Shown here in pieces: positions 52,530-61,248 of a stretch of 64,000 nt of DNA (its first letter is position 1; each line of letters begins with the position of its first letter). The position numbers and the translations under genes are program-made. This stretch comes from Hymenobacter jeollabukensis. Lineage in GTDB: Bacteria; Bacteroidota; Bacteroidia; Cytophagales; Hymenobacteraceae. The stretch lies in NCBI RefSeq assembly GCF_005771675.1, contig NZ_VAJM01000005.1, positions 248,001-312,000 on the forward strand, given 5' to 3'. The notes under the pieces were generated by a model. The model worked only from the letters and a program-made list of their open reading frames with translations. It had not been told where the DNA came from and made no database searches.

Positions 52530-55500
52530 ATGAGAAAACTTCTAGCGGCGTCGCTGCTCATGGCACCCTTGGTGGTGCACGAAGCAGCCGCGCAGAACAG
52601 ATCTGTTTCAGGCCGCGTCGTAGATGCGGCTAACGGCCAAGGGCTGCCGGGTGTCACTGTTATTGTAAAAGGCACTACGATAGGTACCTCTACTAATGCG
52701 GAAGGCTCCTTTACGCTGGATGTACCCGCATCAGCTACGTTATCATTCAGCTCTATTGGCTTCCGAACGGTTGAACGGGTAGTTGGTAACAGCAGCGTTA
52801 TGGATGTCACCCTGGGCGCCGACACCAAGCAGCTTAGTGAAATTGTGGTTACGGCTGTCGGCATCGAGCGCCAGGAAAAGGCGCTGGCTTATTCGACGGA
52901 CGTCATCAGCTCCCGCTCGTTGACCCAAGGCAGAGACACGAACCCCATTGCAGCCCTGCAGGGTAAAGTAGCTGGCGTAAACATCGGCAAGTCGAGCGGC
53001 GGCGTAAACAGCTCGACCCGCATCACGCTGCGTGGTACGCGTTCGTTCCAGGGTGAGAACCAGCCGCTGTTCGTAGTGGACGGTATTATCATCGACAACA
53101 CCAGCATTCAGCCCTCGACCGGCTCTACTAACCAAGTAGACGTAGGTAACCGTGTTGGCGACATCAACCCGGACGACATCGAGTCGATTACGGTGCTGAA
53201 AGGCCCGTCGGCTGCTGCTCTGTACGGGTCGGCTGGTGGCAACGGCGCTATCATCATCACGACCAAAACCGGTCGGGATGCTGCGGCCCAGGGCCGTAAG
53301 GCTGCTGTTACATTCAACTCCTCGTTTACCGCTGAAACAGTCCTAAAACTGCCAGATTTCCAGAACGAGTTCGGTTCGGGCTACGATTTGGAGACCTACG
53401 TTCCGTTCGAAAACACCAACTACGGCCCCCGCTTCGACGGCAAACCCGTGCAGTTGGGTCCACCCGCCATCGACGGCAGTGTACAGACGATTCCATATTC
53501 GGCAGTGCGCGACAACGTGAAGAACTTCTTCAACACGGGTACGACCTTCCAGAACTCGGTAGCACTGCAGGGGGGCAACGAAAAGGCTAATTACTACCTC
53601 TCGTTCTCGGACGCTACCCAGAAGGGTATCATCCCGGACGACAAGTTCCGCCGCAACACACTCAAGCTGACGGCTGGCTCGCAGCTCACCCAGAAGCTGT
53701 CGGCTACCACGAGCATCAGCTATAACCACAACAAAACGGACGTTACCTTCCAGGGTAGCGGCAACGGTTCGGTATTGAACAACGTGCTGAATACGTCCCG
53801 TCAAGTAGATCTGGAGAACTACAAAGACTTTATTAACAACAAGTTCGCCACCCTGGATGGCTGGTTCTCGGGCTACTACGACAACCCTTACCGTAGCATT
53901 GCCGACAACCGCTACGTCAGCAACTTGGACCGCGTGCTGGGTAATGCTACCTTGAATTACGCTCCGCTGGACTGGTTGAGCTTCACCTACCGTGCGGGTG
54001 CCGATATTTCGTTTGACCGTCGGAAGGAGCGTAATGCTATCCGCACCTACACGTCGCGGCGCTGGCCCAACGACGGTAGTGACTATGCTGGTCAGGCCAT
54101 CGACCGTCCGGCAAATAACCCTGGTCGTCTGGCGGAAACAGATATTTTCATTTCCAACATCACCACTGACCTGCTTGCTACCGTCAAGCGTGACGTTACG
54201 CCGGACATCAATGTGACGTTCATTGCCGGTGGTAACATCTTCGCCCGGACGATCCAGCAGACGTCGCAGACGGCTAATGCTCTTTCGATTCCCGGCTACT
54301 ACAACTTGGCCAACCGAGTAGGGGAAATTACGCCTTCTGACGACGTAAACCGTCGTCGCCGCGTAGGCATTTACGGTGACTTGACGCTGGGATTCCGGAA
54401 CTATCTGTTCTTGAACGCCACGGCGCGGAACGACTGGAGCTCTACGCTGTCGCCTGATGCCCGTTCTTACTTCTATCCTTCGGTAGGTCTGAGCTATGTC
54501 TTTACGGAGTCGATTGCCCCGCTCAAAGACAACAAGATCCTGACTTATGGTAAAATCCGCGCCAGCTACGCTAAAGTAGGTAATGACGCTACTGCGTACC
54601 AGCTGATAAATACCTTCCCGGCTGCTACGGGTTTCCCCTACGGCTCGCTGCCCTCGTTTACGGTCAGCAACCTGTCGCGTAACCCCAATCTGAAACCGGA
54701 GCAGGTAAAAACCTACGAAGCTGGTCTGGAATTCGGCTTGCTGAATGACCGGATCGGTGGCGAGGTTACGTACTACAAAACGACGTCTTCTGACCTAATT
54801 ACGCAAATCTCTGTACCGTACTCTACGGGCTTCACTCAGGCCGTATTGAACGTGGGTAAGGTAGAGAACAAAGGCCTTGAGTCATCGCTGCGATTTACGC
54901 CGGTACGGACGAGCAGCGGCCTGCGCATTGACGTCGGAGCTAACTTCTCGTTTATCGACAGCAAAGTACTCGAACTCTTCCCGAACGTAAGCCAGCTTGA
55001 TCTCGGTAGCGGCGACCCGGTTCCCTCGGCTATCGTAGGGCAGCCCTTCCCGGTGCTGAAAGGTTCGGCCTACTTGCGTGACCCCCAAGGCCGCATTGTA
55101 GTTGATGCCAGCGGCTATCCGCGCAAAGACCCGACTCTGCAGATTCTGGGCCGGGTTAACCCCAAATACATCATCGGCGGTAACCTAACGGTTGCATATA
55201 AAGGTGTACGTCTAGCCGCTGTTGTGGACGCTCGTAAAGGTGCTGTGCTCTGGTCGGGTACGCGCAGCACGCTGGCATTCACCGGCTCTTCGCTGGAAAC
55301 GGCTTCCAACGGCCGCGAATCCTTCGTAATTCCGAATACGGTGGTGCAAAACTCCGACGGTTCGTACTCGCCTAACACTAAGGCCGTGGCCGATGGTGGT
55401 TTCGAATACTGGTATAACCGTACCCACGGCGTAATTCAGGAAAGCAATATCATCAAAGCAGATTACCTGAAGCTGCGTGAGGTATCGTTGACCTACGATC

Positions 55501-55706
55501 TGCCAAAAGCCCTGCTGGAGAAGTCGCCGTTCGGCCGCGCTTCGATCGGTTTCTCGGGTCGTAACCTGCTGTTGTTTGTACCCAGCGACAACAAGTTCAT
55601 CGATCCGGAAGCTAGCCTGTTCGGTACGAACAACTCCCAAGGTCGTGAGTACAACAACATCCCGTCTACGCGCTCTTACGGGGCTAATCTGAGCGTGACG
55701 TTCTAA
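52530..55706 (+). CDS. SusC/RagA-family TonB-dependent transporter, locus 3
   Basis: 1058 residues. Signal peptide MRKLLAASLLMAPLVVHEAA, regulatory-like domain RSVSGRVVDAANGQGLPGVT, plug with VVTAVGIERQEKALAYSTDV, TRITLRGTRSFQGENQPLFV and ESITVLKGPSAAALYGSAGG, and a barrel ending YGANLSVTF. The gene uses noticeably more A/T at third codon positions than loci 1 and 2 and other neighbours, compatible with a different history or with high expression. A SusD gene follows 80 nt downstream. Substrate not deducible. Confidence 0.93.
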   Translation: MRKLLAASLLMAPLVVHEAAAQNRSVSGRVVDAANGQGLPGVTVIVKGTTIGTSTNAEGSFTLDVPASATLSFSSIGFRTVERVVGNSSVMDVTLGADTKQLSEIVVTAVGIERQEKALAYSTDVISSRSLTQGRDTNPIAALQGKVAGVNIGKSSGGVNSSTRITLRGTRSFQGENQPLFVVDGIIIDNTSIQPSTGSTNQVDVGNRVGDINPDDIESITVLKGPSAAALYGSAGGNGAIIITTKTGRDAAAQGRKAAVTFNSSFTAETVLKLPDFQNEFGSGYDLETYVPFENTNYGPRFDGKPVQLGPPAIDGSVQTIPYSAVRDNVKNFFNTGTTFQNSVALQGGNEKANYYLSFSDATQKGIIPDDKFRRNTLKLTAGSQLTQKLSATTSISYNHNKTDVTFQGSGNGSVLNNVLNTSRQVDLENYKDFINNKFATLDGWFSGYYDNPYRSIADNRYVSNLDRVLGNATLNYAPLDWLSFTYRAGADISFDRRKERNAIRTYTSRRWPNDGSDYAGQAIDRPANNPGRLAETDIFISNITTDLLATVKRDVTPDINVTFIAGGNIFARTIQQTSQTANALSIPGYYNLANRVGEITPSDDVNRRRRVGIYGDLTLGFRNYLFLNATARNDWSSTLSPDARSYFYPSVGLSYVFTESIAPLKDNKILTYGKIRASYAKVGNDATAYQLINTFPAATGFPYGSLPSFTVSNLSRNPNLKPEQVKTYEAGLEFGLLNDRIGGEVTYYKTTSSDLITQISVPYSTGFTQAVLNVGKVENKGLESSLRFTPVRTSSGLRIDVGANFSFIDSKVLELFPNVSQLDLGSGDPVPSAIVGQPFPVLKGSAYLRDPQGRIVVDASGYPRKDPTLQILGRVNPKYIIGGNLTVAYKGVRLAAVVDARKGAVLWSGTRSTLAFTGSSLETASNGRESFVIPNTVVQNSDGSYSPNTKAVADGGFEYWYNRTHGVIQESNIIKADYLKLREVSLTYDLPKALLEKSPFGRASIGFSGRNLLLFVPSDNKFIDPEASLFGTNNSQGREYNNIPSTRSYGANLSVTF

Positions 55707-55786
55707 AAAAGTGCAGAATGTGGAAACGCACTGGAATACAACGTGTGTTTCCCCAATACTGCAGGAAAAACAGATCAGACCATACA

Positions 55787-57346
55787 ATGAACATACCTTT
55801 CAAAAAAGCTGCGTTACTCGGCGGGGCCATCCTGGCGCTGGGTTCCTGCGATGATTTTCTGGACGTAAACCAGAATCCCAATGACCCGACGGAGGTTCCT
55901 TCCTCGTTCGCTCTGCCGAACGCTATTAACCGCCCGGCAGTAGTATCTGGCAACACCTTGAACGTGCTGGGTAACCTCTGGGTCGGCAACTGGGCTCAGG
56001 CGGGTGATTATCTGTTTTATCTGCCCGAGCAACAATACAACCTTACCCCGCTGACCTACGAATCAGTTTGGACGGAGATGTATGCGGGTAGCCTGCCGGA
56101 CTTGGCTTACATTGAGCGGCAAGCTCGGGCGAGCGGTGACAAGAACACCTTGGCTATTGCCCGCATTATGCAGGCGTACGATTACCAGATTCTGGTCGAT
56201 GCCTTCGGCGACGTGCCATTTGGCGAATCGCTGCAAGGCACCTCGAATCTGACGCCCAATTATGAAAAAGCGGAAGTTATCTATGATAACCTCATCACGA
56301 TGCTAAACGAGGGGTTGGCTTCGATTGATGTGAATGCCACTAACCCGGGTACCAATGATATCCTATTCAAGGGGGACATGGCTAAGTGGCGCCGCTTTGC
56401 TAACACTTTGAAGCTGCGCGTATACCTGCGTCAGGCCCAGGCTCGACCGACAGTAGCTCAGCAAGGCATTCAAGCAATGGCCACGGCTGGCGCTACCTTC
56501 TTAGGTGCTAACGAAAATGCAGCAGTAAACCCGGGCTACCTAAACACTTCGGGCAAGCAGAACCCGTTGTACGCTTTGTTCTACAACACAGCTGGTGCCG
56601 AAACCAGCAACCGTAAGGCTACCCGTGCCAACACTTTGGGCTTGGATTACCTGAAGGCTACCAACGACACGTTGCGTCTGAAGCGTATTTATTCTGTGGT
56701 TTCGGGCCGTAACGCCAACTCGTACCGCAACTACCAGGGGCTGTACAGCGGTGCTCCATCGAGCAACCCGATTTACAACTCCACTCGTCTCTCGGCTCCG
56801 GGCGCGTCAGTGGTTGATGCACCGACCAATAACGGCTTTGCTAAGCCGGTTTATCTGATGCTGGCTTCGGAGTCGTTCTTCCTACAAGCGGAAGCTGCCC
56901 AGCGCGGCTGGCTGACGGGTGCTTCGGCCCAGACGCAGTACGAAAATGGCATCAAGGAATCGTTCCGCTTTTTAGGCTTCACCGACGCGCAGGCGCAGAC
57001 CTACTACGCCCAAACGACGGCCGCTACTACCGTAGCTGACCTAACTGCTCCAAACGGTGCTACGTTTGATCCCAAAGCAATTGCGCCCAACTGGACTGCT
57101 GCTCAGGATAAGATAGAGGCCATCATCACGCAGAAATGGATTGCTAACAATGGCTTCAATGGTTTTGAAGCTTGGTCGGAATTCCGTCGCACGGGCTTCC
57201 CGAAAGGCAACTACATTTCGCTAAATGCTACGCAGCAGCAGTTCCCCGTGCGTATCCCGTATCCGCAGAATGAACTGTCCAACAACCCTAACACGCCTAA
57301 GGGTGTGACTATCTTCACCCCGAAAATTTTCTGGGACGTGAACTAG
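55787..57346 (+). CDS. SusD/RagB-family lipoprotein, locus 3
   Basis: 519 residues from the ATG at 55787: MNIPFKKAALLGGAILALGS then CDDFLDVNQNPNDPTEVPSS (lipobox Cys near residue 21). Blocks shared with locus 1: YDYQILVDAFGDVPFGESLQ, WRRFANTLKLRVYLRQAQ, PVYLMLASESFFLQAEAAQR and AIITQKWIANNGFNGFEAWS EFRRTG, so loci 1 and 3 carry the same SusD type. The last codons (WDVN, stop TAG) lie inside the left arm of the 92-nt palindrome at 57335-57426. Low G+C at third positions as in the preceding gene. Confidence 0.92.
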   Translation: MNIPFKKAALLGGAILALGSCDDFLDVNQNPNDPTEVPSSFALPNAINRPAVVSGNTLNVLGNLWVGNWAQAGDYLFYLPEQQYNLTPLTYESVWTEMYAGSLPDLAYIERQARASGDKNTLAIARIMQAYDYQILVDAFGDVPFGESLQGTSNLTPNYEKAEVIYDNLITMLNEGLASIDVNATNPGTNDILFKGDMAKWRRFANTLKLRVYLRQAQARPTVAQQGIQAMATAGATFLGANENAAVNPGYLNTSGKQNPLYALFYNTAGAETSNRKATRANTLGLDYLKATNDTLRLKRIYSVVSGRNANSYRNYQGLYSGAPSSNPIYNSTRLSAPGASVVDAPTNNGFAKPVYLMLASESFFLQAEAAQRGWLTGASAQTQYENGIKESFRFLGFTDAQAQTYYAQTTAATTVADLTAPNGATFDPKAIAPNWTAAQDKIEAIITQKWIANNGFNGFEAWSEFRRTGFPKGNYISLNATQQQFPVRIPYPQNELSNNPNTPKGVTIFTPKIFWDVN

Positions 57347-57426
57347 TACCGTTGTTGTTGAAATAAAAAAGGCCACCGATTTCGGTGGCCTTTTTTATTT
57401 CAACAACAACGGTACTAGTTCACGTC
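57335..57426. terminator. 92-nt near-perfect palindrome, terminator of SusC/D locus 3
   Basis: The 45-nt left arm starts GACGTGAACTAGTACCGTTG and the 45-nt right arm is its exact inverted copy; only two T separate them (57380-57381). The core AAAAAAGGCCACCGA/TCGGTGGCCTTTTTT is a bidirectional terminator. The outer part duplicates, in inverted orientation, the last codons and the stop of the SusD gene, and ends 9 nt before the prfB stop. Confidence 0.92.
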
Positions 57427-57434
57427 AACTCGCC

Positions 57435-58512
57435 TTAATTCTCCATCAACCAAGCCTTGATATACTCATCCAGGTCGCCGTCGAGCACGTTTTGCACGTC
57501 GGTGCGCTCTACGCCGGTGCGGATGTCTTTTATGAGCTTGTAGGGGTGAAGCACGTAGTTGCGGATCTGCGAACCGAAATCGATACGCTTCTTGCCCGCT
57601 TCCACCTCGGCGCGCGCCGCGTTGCGTTTGTCCATTTCGATCTGGTACAGGCGCGACTTGAGCATGCGCAGGGCGTGCTCCTTGTTCATCAGCTGGCTGC
57701 GCTCAATCTGCACGGCGATGATGATGCCGGAAGGGGCGTGGGTCAGACGTACGGCGGTTTCCACCTTGTTCACGTTCTGCCCACCAGCGCCGCCGGCCCG
57801 GAACGTGTCCCAGCTGATGTCGGCGGGGTTGATGGTGATGTTGATGCTGTCATCGACCACCGGGTAGGCAAATACCGACGCAAAGGAAGTGTGGCGCCGG
57901 CCGCTGCTATCGAAGGGCGAAATGCGCACGAGGCGGTGCACGCCGATTTCACTCTTGAGGTAGCCGTAGGCAAACTGCCCGTCGATTTCCAGCGTGGCCG
58001 ACTTGATGCCGGCGCCTTCGCCCGGCTGGTAGTTGACCTCGCGCACCGTGAAGCCGTGCTTTTCGCCCCACATGATGTACATGCGCATGAGCATCTCGGC
58101 CCAGTCCTGGCTTTCGGTGCCGCCCGCGCCGGGGTTGATTTCGACGATGGCCGACAGCTGGTCCTCCTCGTTGGAGAGCATGCGCTTGAACTCCAACTGC
58201 TCGACTACCTGAAGGGCTTTGTCGTACTCGGCGCGCATTTCGGCCTCGTCCACGTCGCCTTCCTTGTAGAAGTCGAAGAGCACGTCGAGGTCGTCGAGGG
58301 TCTTTTCGGCGGCTTCATAGTCGTCGGTCCACACCTTGATGCCTTTCAGCTCCTTCAGGGTGGCCTCGGCCTTTTTGGAGTCGTCCCAGAAGCTGGCCGA
58401 CTGGCTTTGCTGTTCCAGGCTGGTTACCTGGGCTTTGCGGTTATCGTAGTCAAAGGTACCTCCTCAAGGCCTCCACACGGCCTCTCAGGTCTTTCACTTG
58501 CTCTGCAGTCAT
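57435..58512 (-). CDS. prfB: peptide chain release factor 2 with programmed +1 frameshift
   Basis: Starts at ATG 58512 with [20 protein letters not shown] and an in-frame TGA (58452-58450). A +1 shift at CTT-TGA-C continues in the next frame as [24 protein letters not shown] to the stop at 57435, for 358 residues in all. The release-factor motif [19 protein letters not shown], the peptidyl-hydrolysis GGQ in [20 protein letters not shown] and the C-terminal ADGDL-like [15 protein letters not shown] are intact. RF2 recognises UGA and UAA; autoregulation by reading through its own UGA is the classical mechanism. A TACCTTTG promoter lies about 85 nt upstream of the start. Confidence 0.96.
58449..58464 (-). 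promoter_or_regulatory. prfB frameshift site
   Basis: On the minus strand AGGAGGTACCTTTGAC: a Shine-Dalgarno-like AGGAGG, a 3-nt spacer, the CTT slippery codon and the TGA followed by C. This is the standard arrangement for +1 shifting in prfB. Confidence 0.95.
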
Positions 58513-58596
58513 AGGATTCTGCTTGGAAAGGGTAGCGGGGTGAGAGAAACGGGCCCAACTGCGGCCCGGGCTGCCGACGTGGCAGCAGAATGCGGG

Positions 58597-58604
58597 CAAA
58601 GGTA
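58597..58604 (-). promoter_or_regulatory. candidate -7 element of prfB
   Basis: TACCTTTG on the minus strand fits TAnnTTTG exactly, 85 nt before the prfB start. The same word also occurs inside the frameshift site, where it is a coincidence. No clear -33. Confidence 0.4.
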
Positions 58605-58679
58605 GCCCCATAAACAGCGCCGCCCGCTGCCAGCCAAGAAATGGCCAGCAACGGGCGGTTGCTTGGTAGTGGTAGATGC

Positions 58680-59744
58680 CTACACGCGCACCATCCAGCT
58701 GTGCGGGTCGGCCGCCTGGCCCAGGCGGATGGCATCCAGCGCCTTGCTCACGCGGCGCGCAAACGACGCGTCAGTCAGAGCCGGCAGTTCATAGTCTGTG
58801 CCCTCGAAGCCGATGACGCTGATGGGCGCGATGGTAGCGGCCGTGCCCACGCCGAAAGCCTCCTGCAGGGTGCCGTTCTGGGCGGCTTCCACGATTTCGT
58901 GGACCGATACTTTGCGCTCTTCCACCGTCATTCCCCAGTCGCGGGCCAGTTGCAGCACGCTCTTGCGGGTGATGCCGTCGAGGATGGACGAGCTGGTGGC
59001 AGGGGTTATAATACAGCCATCGATGACGAAAATGGCGTTCATGGTGCCCGATTCCTCCACGTAGCGGTGCTCGGAAGCGTCGGTCCAGATCAGCTGGTTG
59101 TAGCCGTCCTGCTGGGCCAGCTTGGTGGGGTACATGGCCGCGCCGTAGTTGCCGGCGTTTTTGGCGTAGCCCGCCCCACCTTCGGCCGAGCGCACGTACT
59201 TCTCCTCGAAGCGCACTCGGATGGGCTTGCTGTAGAAGGGGCTCGACGGCGAGGTGATGATGATGAAGCGGTAGGTTTCGGAAGGACGCACGCCGAGCAG
59301 GCCGTCGGTGGCGAACATGAAGGGGCGGATGTAGAGCGAGCAGCCGTCCTGCGAGGGCACCCACTCCGCGTCGAGGCGTACGAGCTGCAGCAGACCCTGC
59401 ATAAATAGCTCCTCCGGAATTTCGGGCATGCACATGCGCACGGCCGAGAGGTTCAGGCGGCGGCAGTTGTCGAGCGGACGGAACAGCTGCACCTCGCCCG
59501 AGGCGGTGCGGTAGGCTTTCATGCCTTCGAAAATGGACTGGCCGTAGTGCAGCGCCGAGTTGGCGGGGCTTACCGTCATGTCGCCGAAAGGCACAATCTG
59601 GGGCTCCTGCCACTCACCGTTGGTATAATCGACGACGAACATGTGGTCGGCGAAGGTCTTGCCAAATTCGATGTTGGCCGGGTCAAGCTCACCCAGGCGC
59701 GAGGCCGGGGTGCGCTGCGTGCGAATCGTCAGCGTATCAAGCAT
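58680..59744 (-). CDS. ilvE: branched-chain amino acid aminotransferase
   Basis: 354 residues from the ATG at 59744 (MLDTLTIRTQRTPASRLGEL). Class IV PLP-dependent aminotransferase: ALHYGQSIFEGMKAYRTASG, FIITSPSSPFYSKPIRVRFE, the PLP lysine expected in YAKNAGNYGA (about residue 194), EHRYVEESGTMNAIFVIDGC and TAATIAPISVIGFEG. The long N-terminal type of BCAT is typical of Bacteroidota. It transfers the amino group between Leu, Ile or Val and 2-oxoglutarate in the cytoplasm. About 165 nt separate it from prfB, on the same strand, and 68 nt from the upstream adenosyltransferase gene. Confidence 0.95.
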   Translation of the reverse strand: MLDTLTIRTQRTPASRLGELDPANIEFGKTFADHMFVVDYTNGEWQEPQIVPFGDMTVSPANSALHYGQSIFEGMKAYRTASGEVQLFRPLDNCRRLNLSAVRMCMPEIPEELFMQGLLQLVRLDAEWVPSQDGCSLYIRPFMFATDGLLGVRPSETYRFIIITSPSSPFYSKPIRVRFEEKYVRSAEGGAGYAKNAGNYGAAMYPTKLAQQDGYNQLIWTDASEHRYVEESGTMNAIFVIDGCIITPATSSSILDGITRKSVLQLARDWGMTVEERKVSVHEIVEAAQNGTLQEAFGVGTAATIAPISVIGFEGTDYELPALTDASFARRVSKALDAIRLGQAADPHSWMVRV

Positions 59745-59812
59745 GAAAGTGGGGAGGGAAAGAGGGGAATGCAGAAAAAAGGGTCGGGTGCGAACGGGGC
59801 GAGTAGCGGAAG

Positions 59813-60367
59813 CTACGCTTTTTGGCGGGGTTGCCAGGTAACTTCTTCGGCGCCGAGGGCGTGGGCCATCCAGCGTGCCAGTACAAACAGATAATCGGAA
59901 AGCCGGTTCAAATACTGGATGACTAAGTCGGCCACGAAGGAGTCTTCGCGCAGGGCAATAGCCAGGCGCTCGGCGCGGCGGCACACGCAGCGGGCCACGT
60001 GCGCGTGCGACACGGCCGGGTGCCCACCGGGCAGGATAAAGTGACGCAATTCGGGCAGCACTTCGTTAAGGCGGTCCATTTCCTGCTCCAGCTCCAGCAC
60101 GTCTGAATCCAGCAGATCGGGCAGCTGCATGCGGGAGCGTTCGGGGTCGGAGGCCAGGGTGGCGCCGATGGTGAACAGGCGGTCCTGCACGTGCTTGAGC
60201 AGGGCGCGGTGGGGGAGGTTCACCTCCTGGTCGCGCACCAGGCCCACCCAGGAATTCAGCTCATCGACGGTGCCGTAGGCTTCGATACGCAGGCTGGACT
60301 TGGGCACGCGCGTGCCGCCGATCAGCGAAGTGAGGCCTTGGTCGCCGGTGCGGGTGTAAATCTTCAC
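59813..60367 (-). CDS. PduO-type cob(I)alamin adenosyltransferase
   Basis: 184 residues, MKIYTRTGDQGLTSLIGGTR and then EAYGTVDELNSWVGLVRDQ, FILPGGHPAVSHAHVARCVC RRAERLA, all hallmarks of the PduO family: the N-terminal TRTGDxG ATP-binding motif, the GTVDELN motif and the C-terminal RRAER motif. It transfers the adenosyl group of ATP to cob(I)alamin, producing the cofactor that the methylmalonyl-CoA mutase encoded at 11.4-15.6 kb requires. Cytoplasmic trimer. Adjacent to ilvE on the same strand. Confidence 0.94.
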   Translation of the reverse strand: MKIYTRTGDQGLTSLIGGTRVPKSSLRIEAYGTVDELNSWVGLVRDQEVNLPHRALLKHVQDRLFTIGATLASDPERSRMQLPDLLDSDVLELEQEMDRLNEVLPELRHFILPGGHPAVSHAHVARCVCRRAERLAIALREDSFVADLVIQYLNRLSDYLFVLARWMAHALGAEEVTWQPRQKA

Positions 60368-60450
60368 GGAAACGGGGCAGAAGCGGGTAAACGAAAAGAC
60401 AAACGGCCGTTCGTAAGAAGCCGTTTTACCGAAAGTTACGGGAAAAGAAA

Positions 60451-60473
60451 TGCCCCGGCTACTGACCGGGGCA
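60451..60473 (-). terminator. terminator of the ABC ATPase gene
   Basis: TGCCCCGG and CCGGGGCA form an 8-bp stem with a 7-nt loop; on the minus strand it is followed by TTTCTTTTC. Located about 40 nt behind the ATPase stop. Confidence 0.75.
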
Positions 60474-60514
60474 GGTTCTTGATAGCCAACGGGCTACTAA
60501 ATGGGATGCCGGGC

Positions 60515-61237
60515 CTACGAGTGCACGACCTCCTTGTGGGCGCGCACGTCGTGGTTGGGCTGGTCGGTTTCGATTTCGCCGTCGCGCAGGCGCACGATGC
60601 GGTGGGCGTAGCGGGCAATGTCTTCTTCGTGGGTCACCATGATGATGGTGTTGCCGCGGGCGTACAGGGCCTCAAACAGCTCCATGATTTCGTAGCTGGT
60701 CTTGGAGTCGAGGGCGCCGGTGGGTTCGTCGGCCAGCAGCACGCTGGGGTTGTTGACGAGGGCCCGGGCAATGGCCACGCGCTGGCGCTGCCCGCCCGAC
60801 AGCTCGTTGGGCTTGTGCTTGGAGCGGTCGTGCAGGCCCACGGAGCGCAAGGATTCCATGGCCCGCTCTTCGCGCTCCGACTTGGAGTAGCCGGCGTAGA
60901 TGAGCGGCAGAGCGACGTTGTCGAGGGCCGTGGCGCGCGGCAGCAGGTTGAACGTCTGGAAGACGAAGCCGATTTCGCGGTTACGCACGTCGGCGAGCTG
61001 ATTGTCGGTCATGCGGCTCACGTCCTTGCCGTTCAGAATATACTGACCGGTGGTGGGCGTGTCGAGGCAACCGACGATGTTCATCAGCGTGGATTTGCCG
61101 GAGCCCGAAGGGCCCATGAAGGCCACGTACTCGCCCCGCTTGATGCTGATGGTGACGGAGCGCAGGGCGTGGATTTCCTCGGTGCCCATCCGGTACACCT
61201 TGGAAATGTTGGAGGTTTGGATTACAGGCGGCAGCAT
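60515..61237 (-). CDS. LolD/MacB-like ABC transporter ATP-binding protein
   Basis: 240 residues from the ATG at 61237 ([20 protein letters not shown]). Walker [22 protein letters not shown]-loop [10 protein letters not shown], signature [20 protein letters not shown], Walker [16 protein letters not shown] and H-loop [14 protein letters not shown] are all present. The LDTPTTG and [20 protein letters not shown] wording is typical of the LolD/MacB group, which powers lipoprotein or macrolide/peptide release through FtsX-like permeases. No permease gene is adjacent in the window. The gene begins 11 nt behind the large membrane-TPR gene on the same strand. Confidence 0.92.
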   Translation of the reverse strand: MLPPVIQTSNISKVYRMGTEEIHALRSVTISIKRGEYVAFMGPSGSGKSTLMNIVGCLDTPTTGQYILNGKDVSRMTDNQLADVRNREIGFVFQTFNLLPRATALDNVALPLIYAGYSKSEREERAMESLRSVGLHDRSKHKPNELSGGQRQRVAIARALVNNPSVLLADEPTGALDSKTSYEIMELFEALYARGNTIIMVTHEEDIARYAHRIVRLRDGEIETDQPNHDVRAHKEVVHS

Positions 61238-61248
61238 GTGGGTTGGGG

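Noticed and set aside
57435..58512. prfB looked frameshifted and therefore like a pseudogene
   Set aside because: The break coincides with the standard programmed +1 frameshift site; all functional motifs follow intact.
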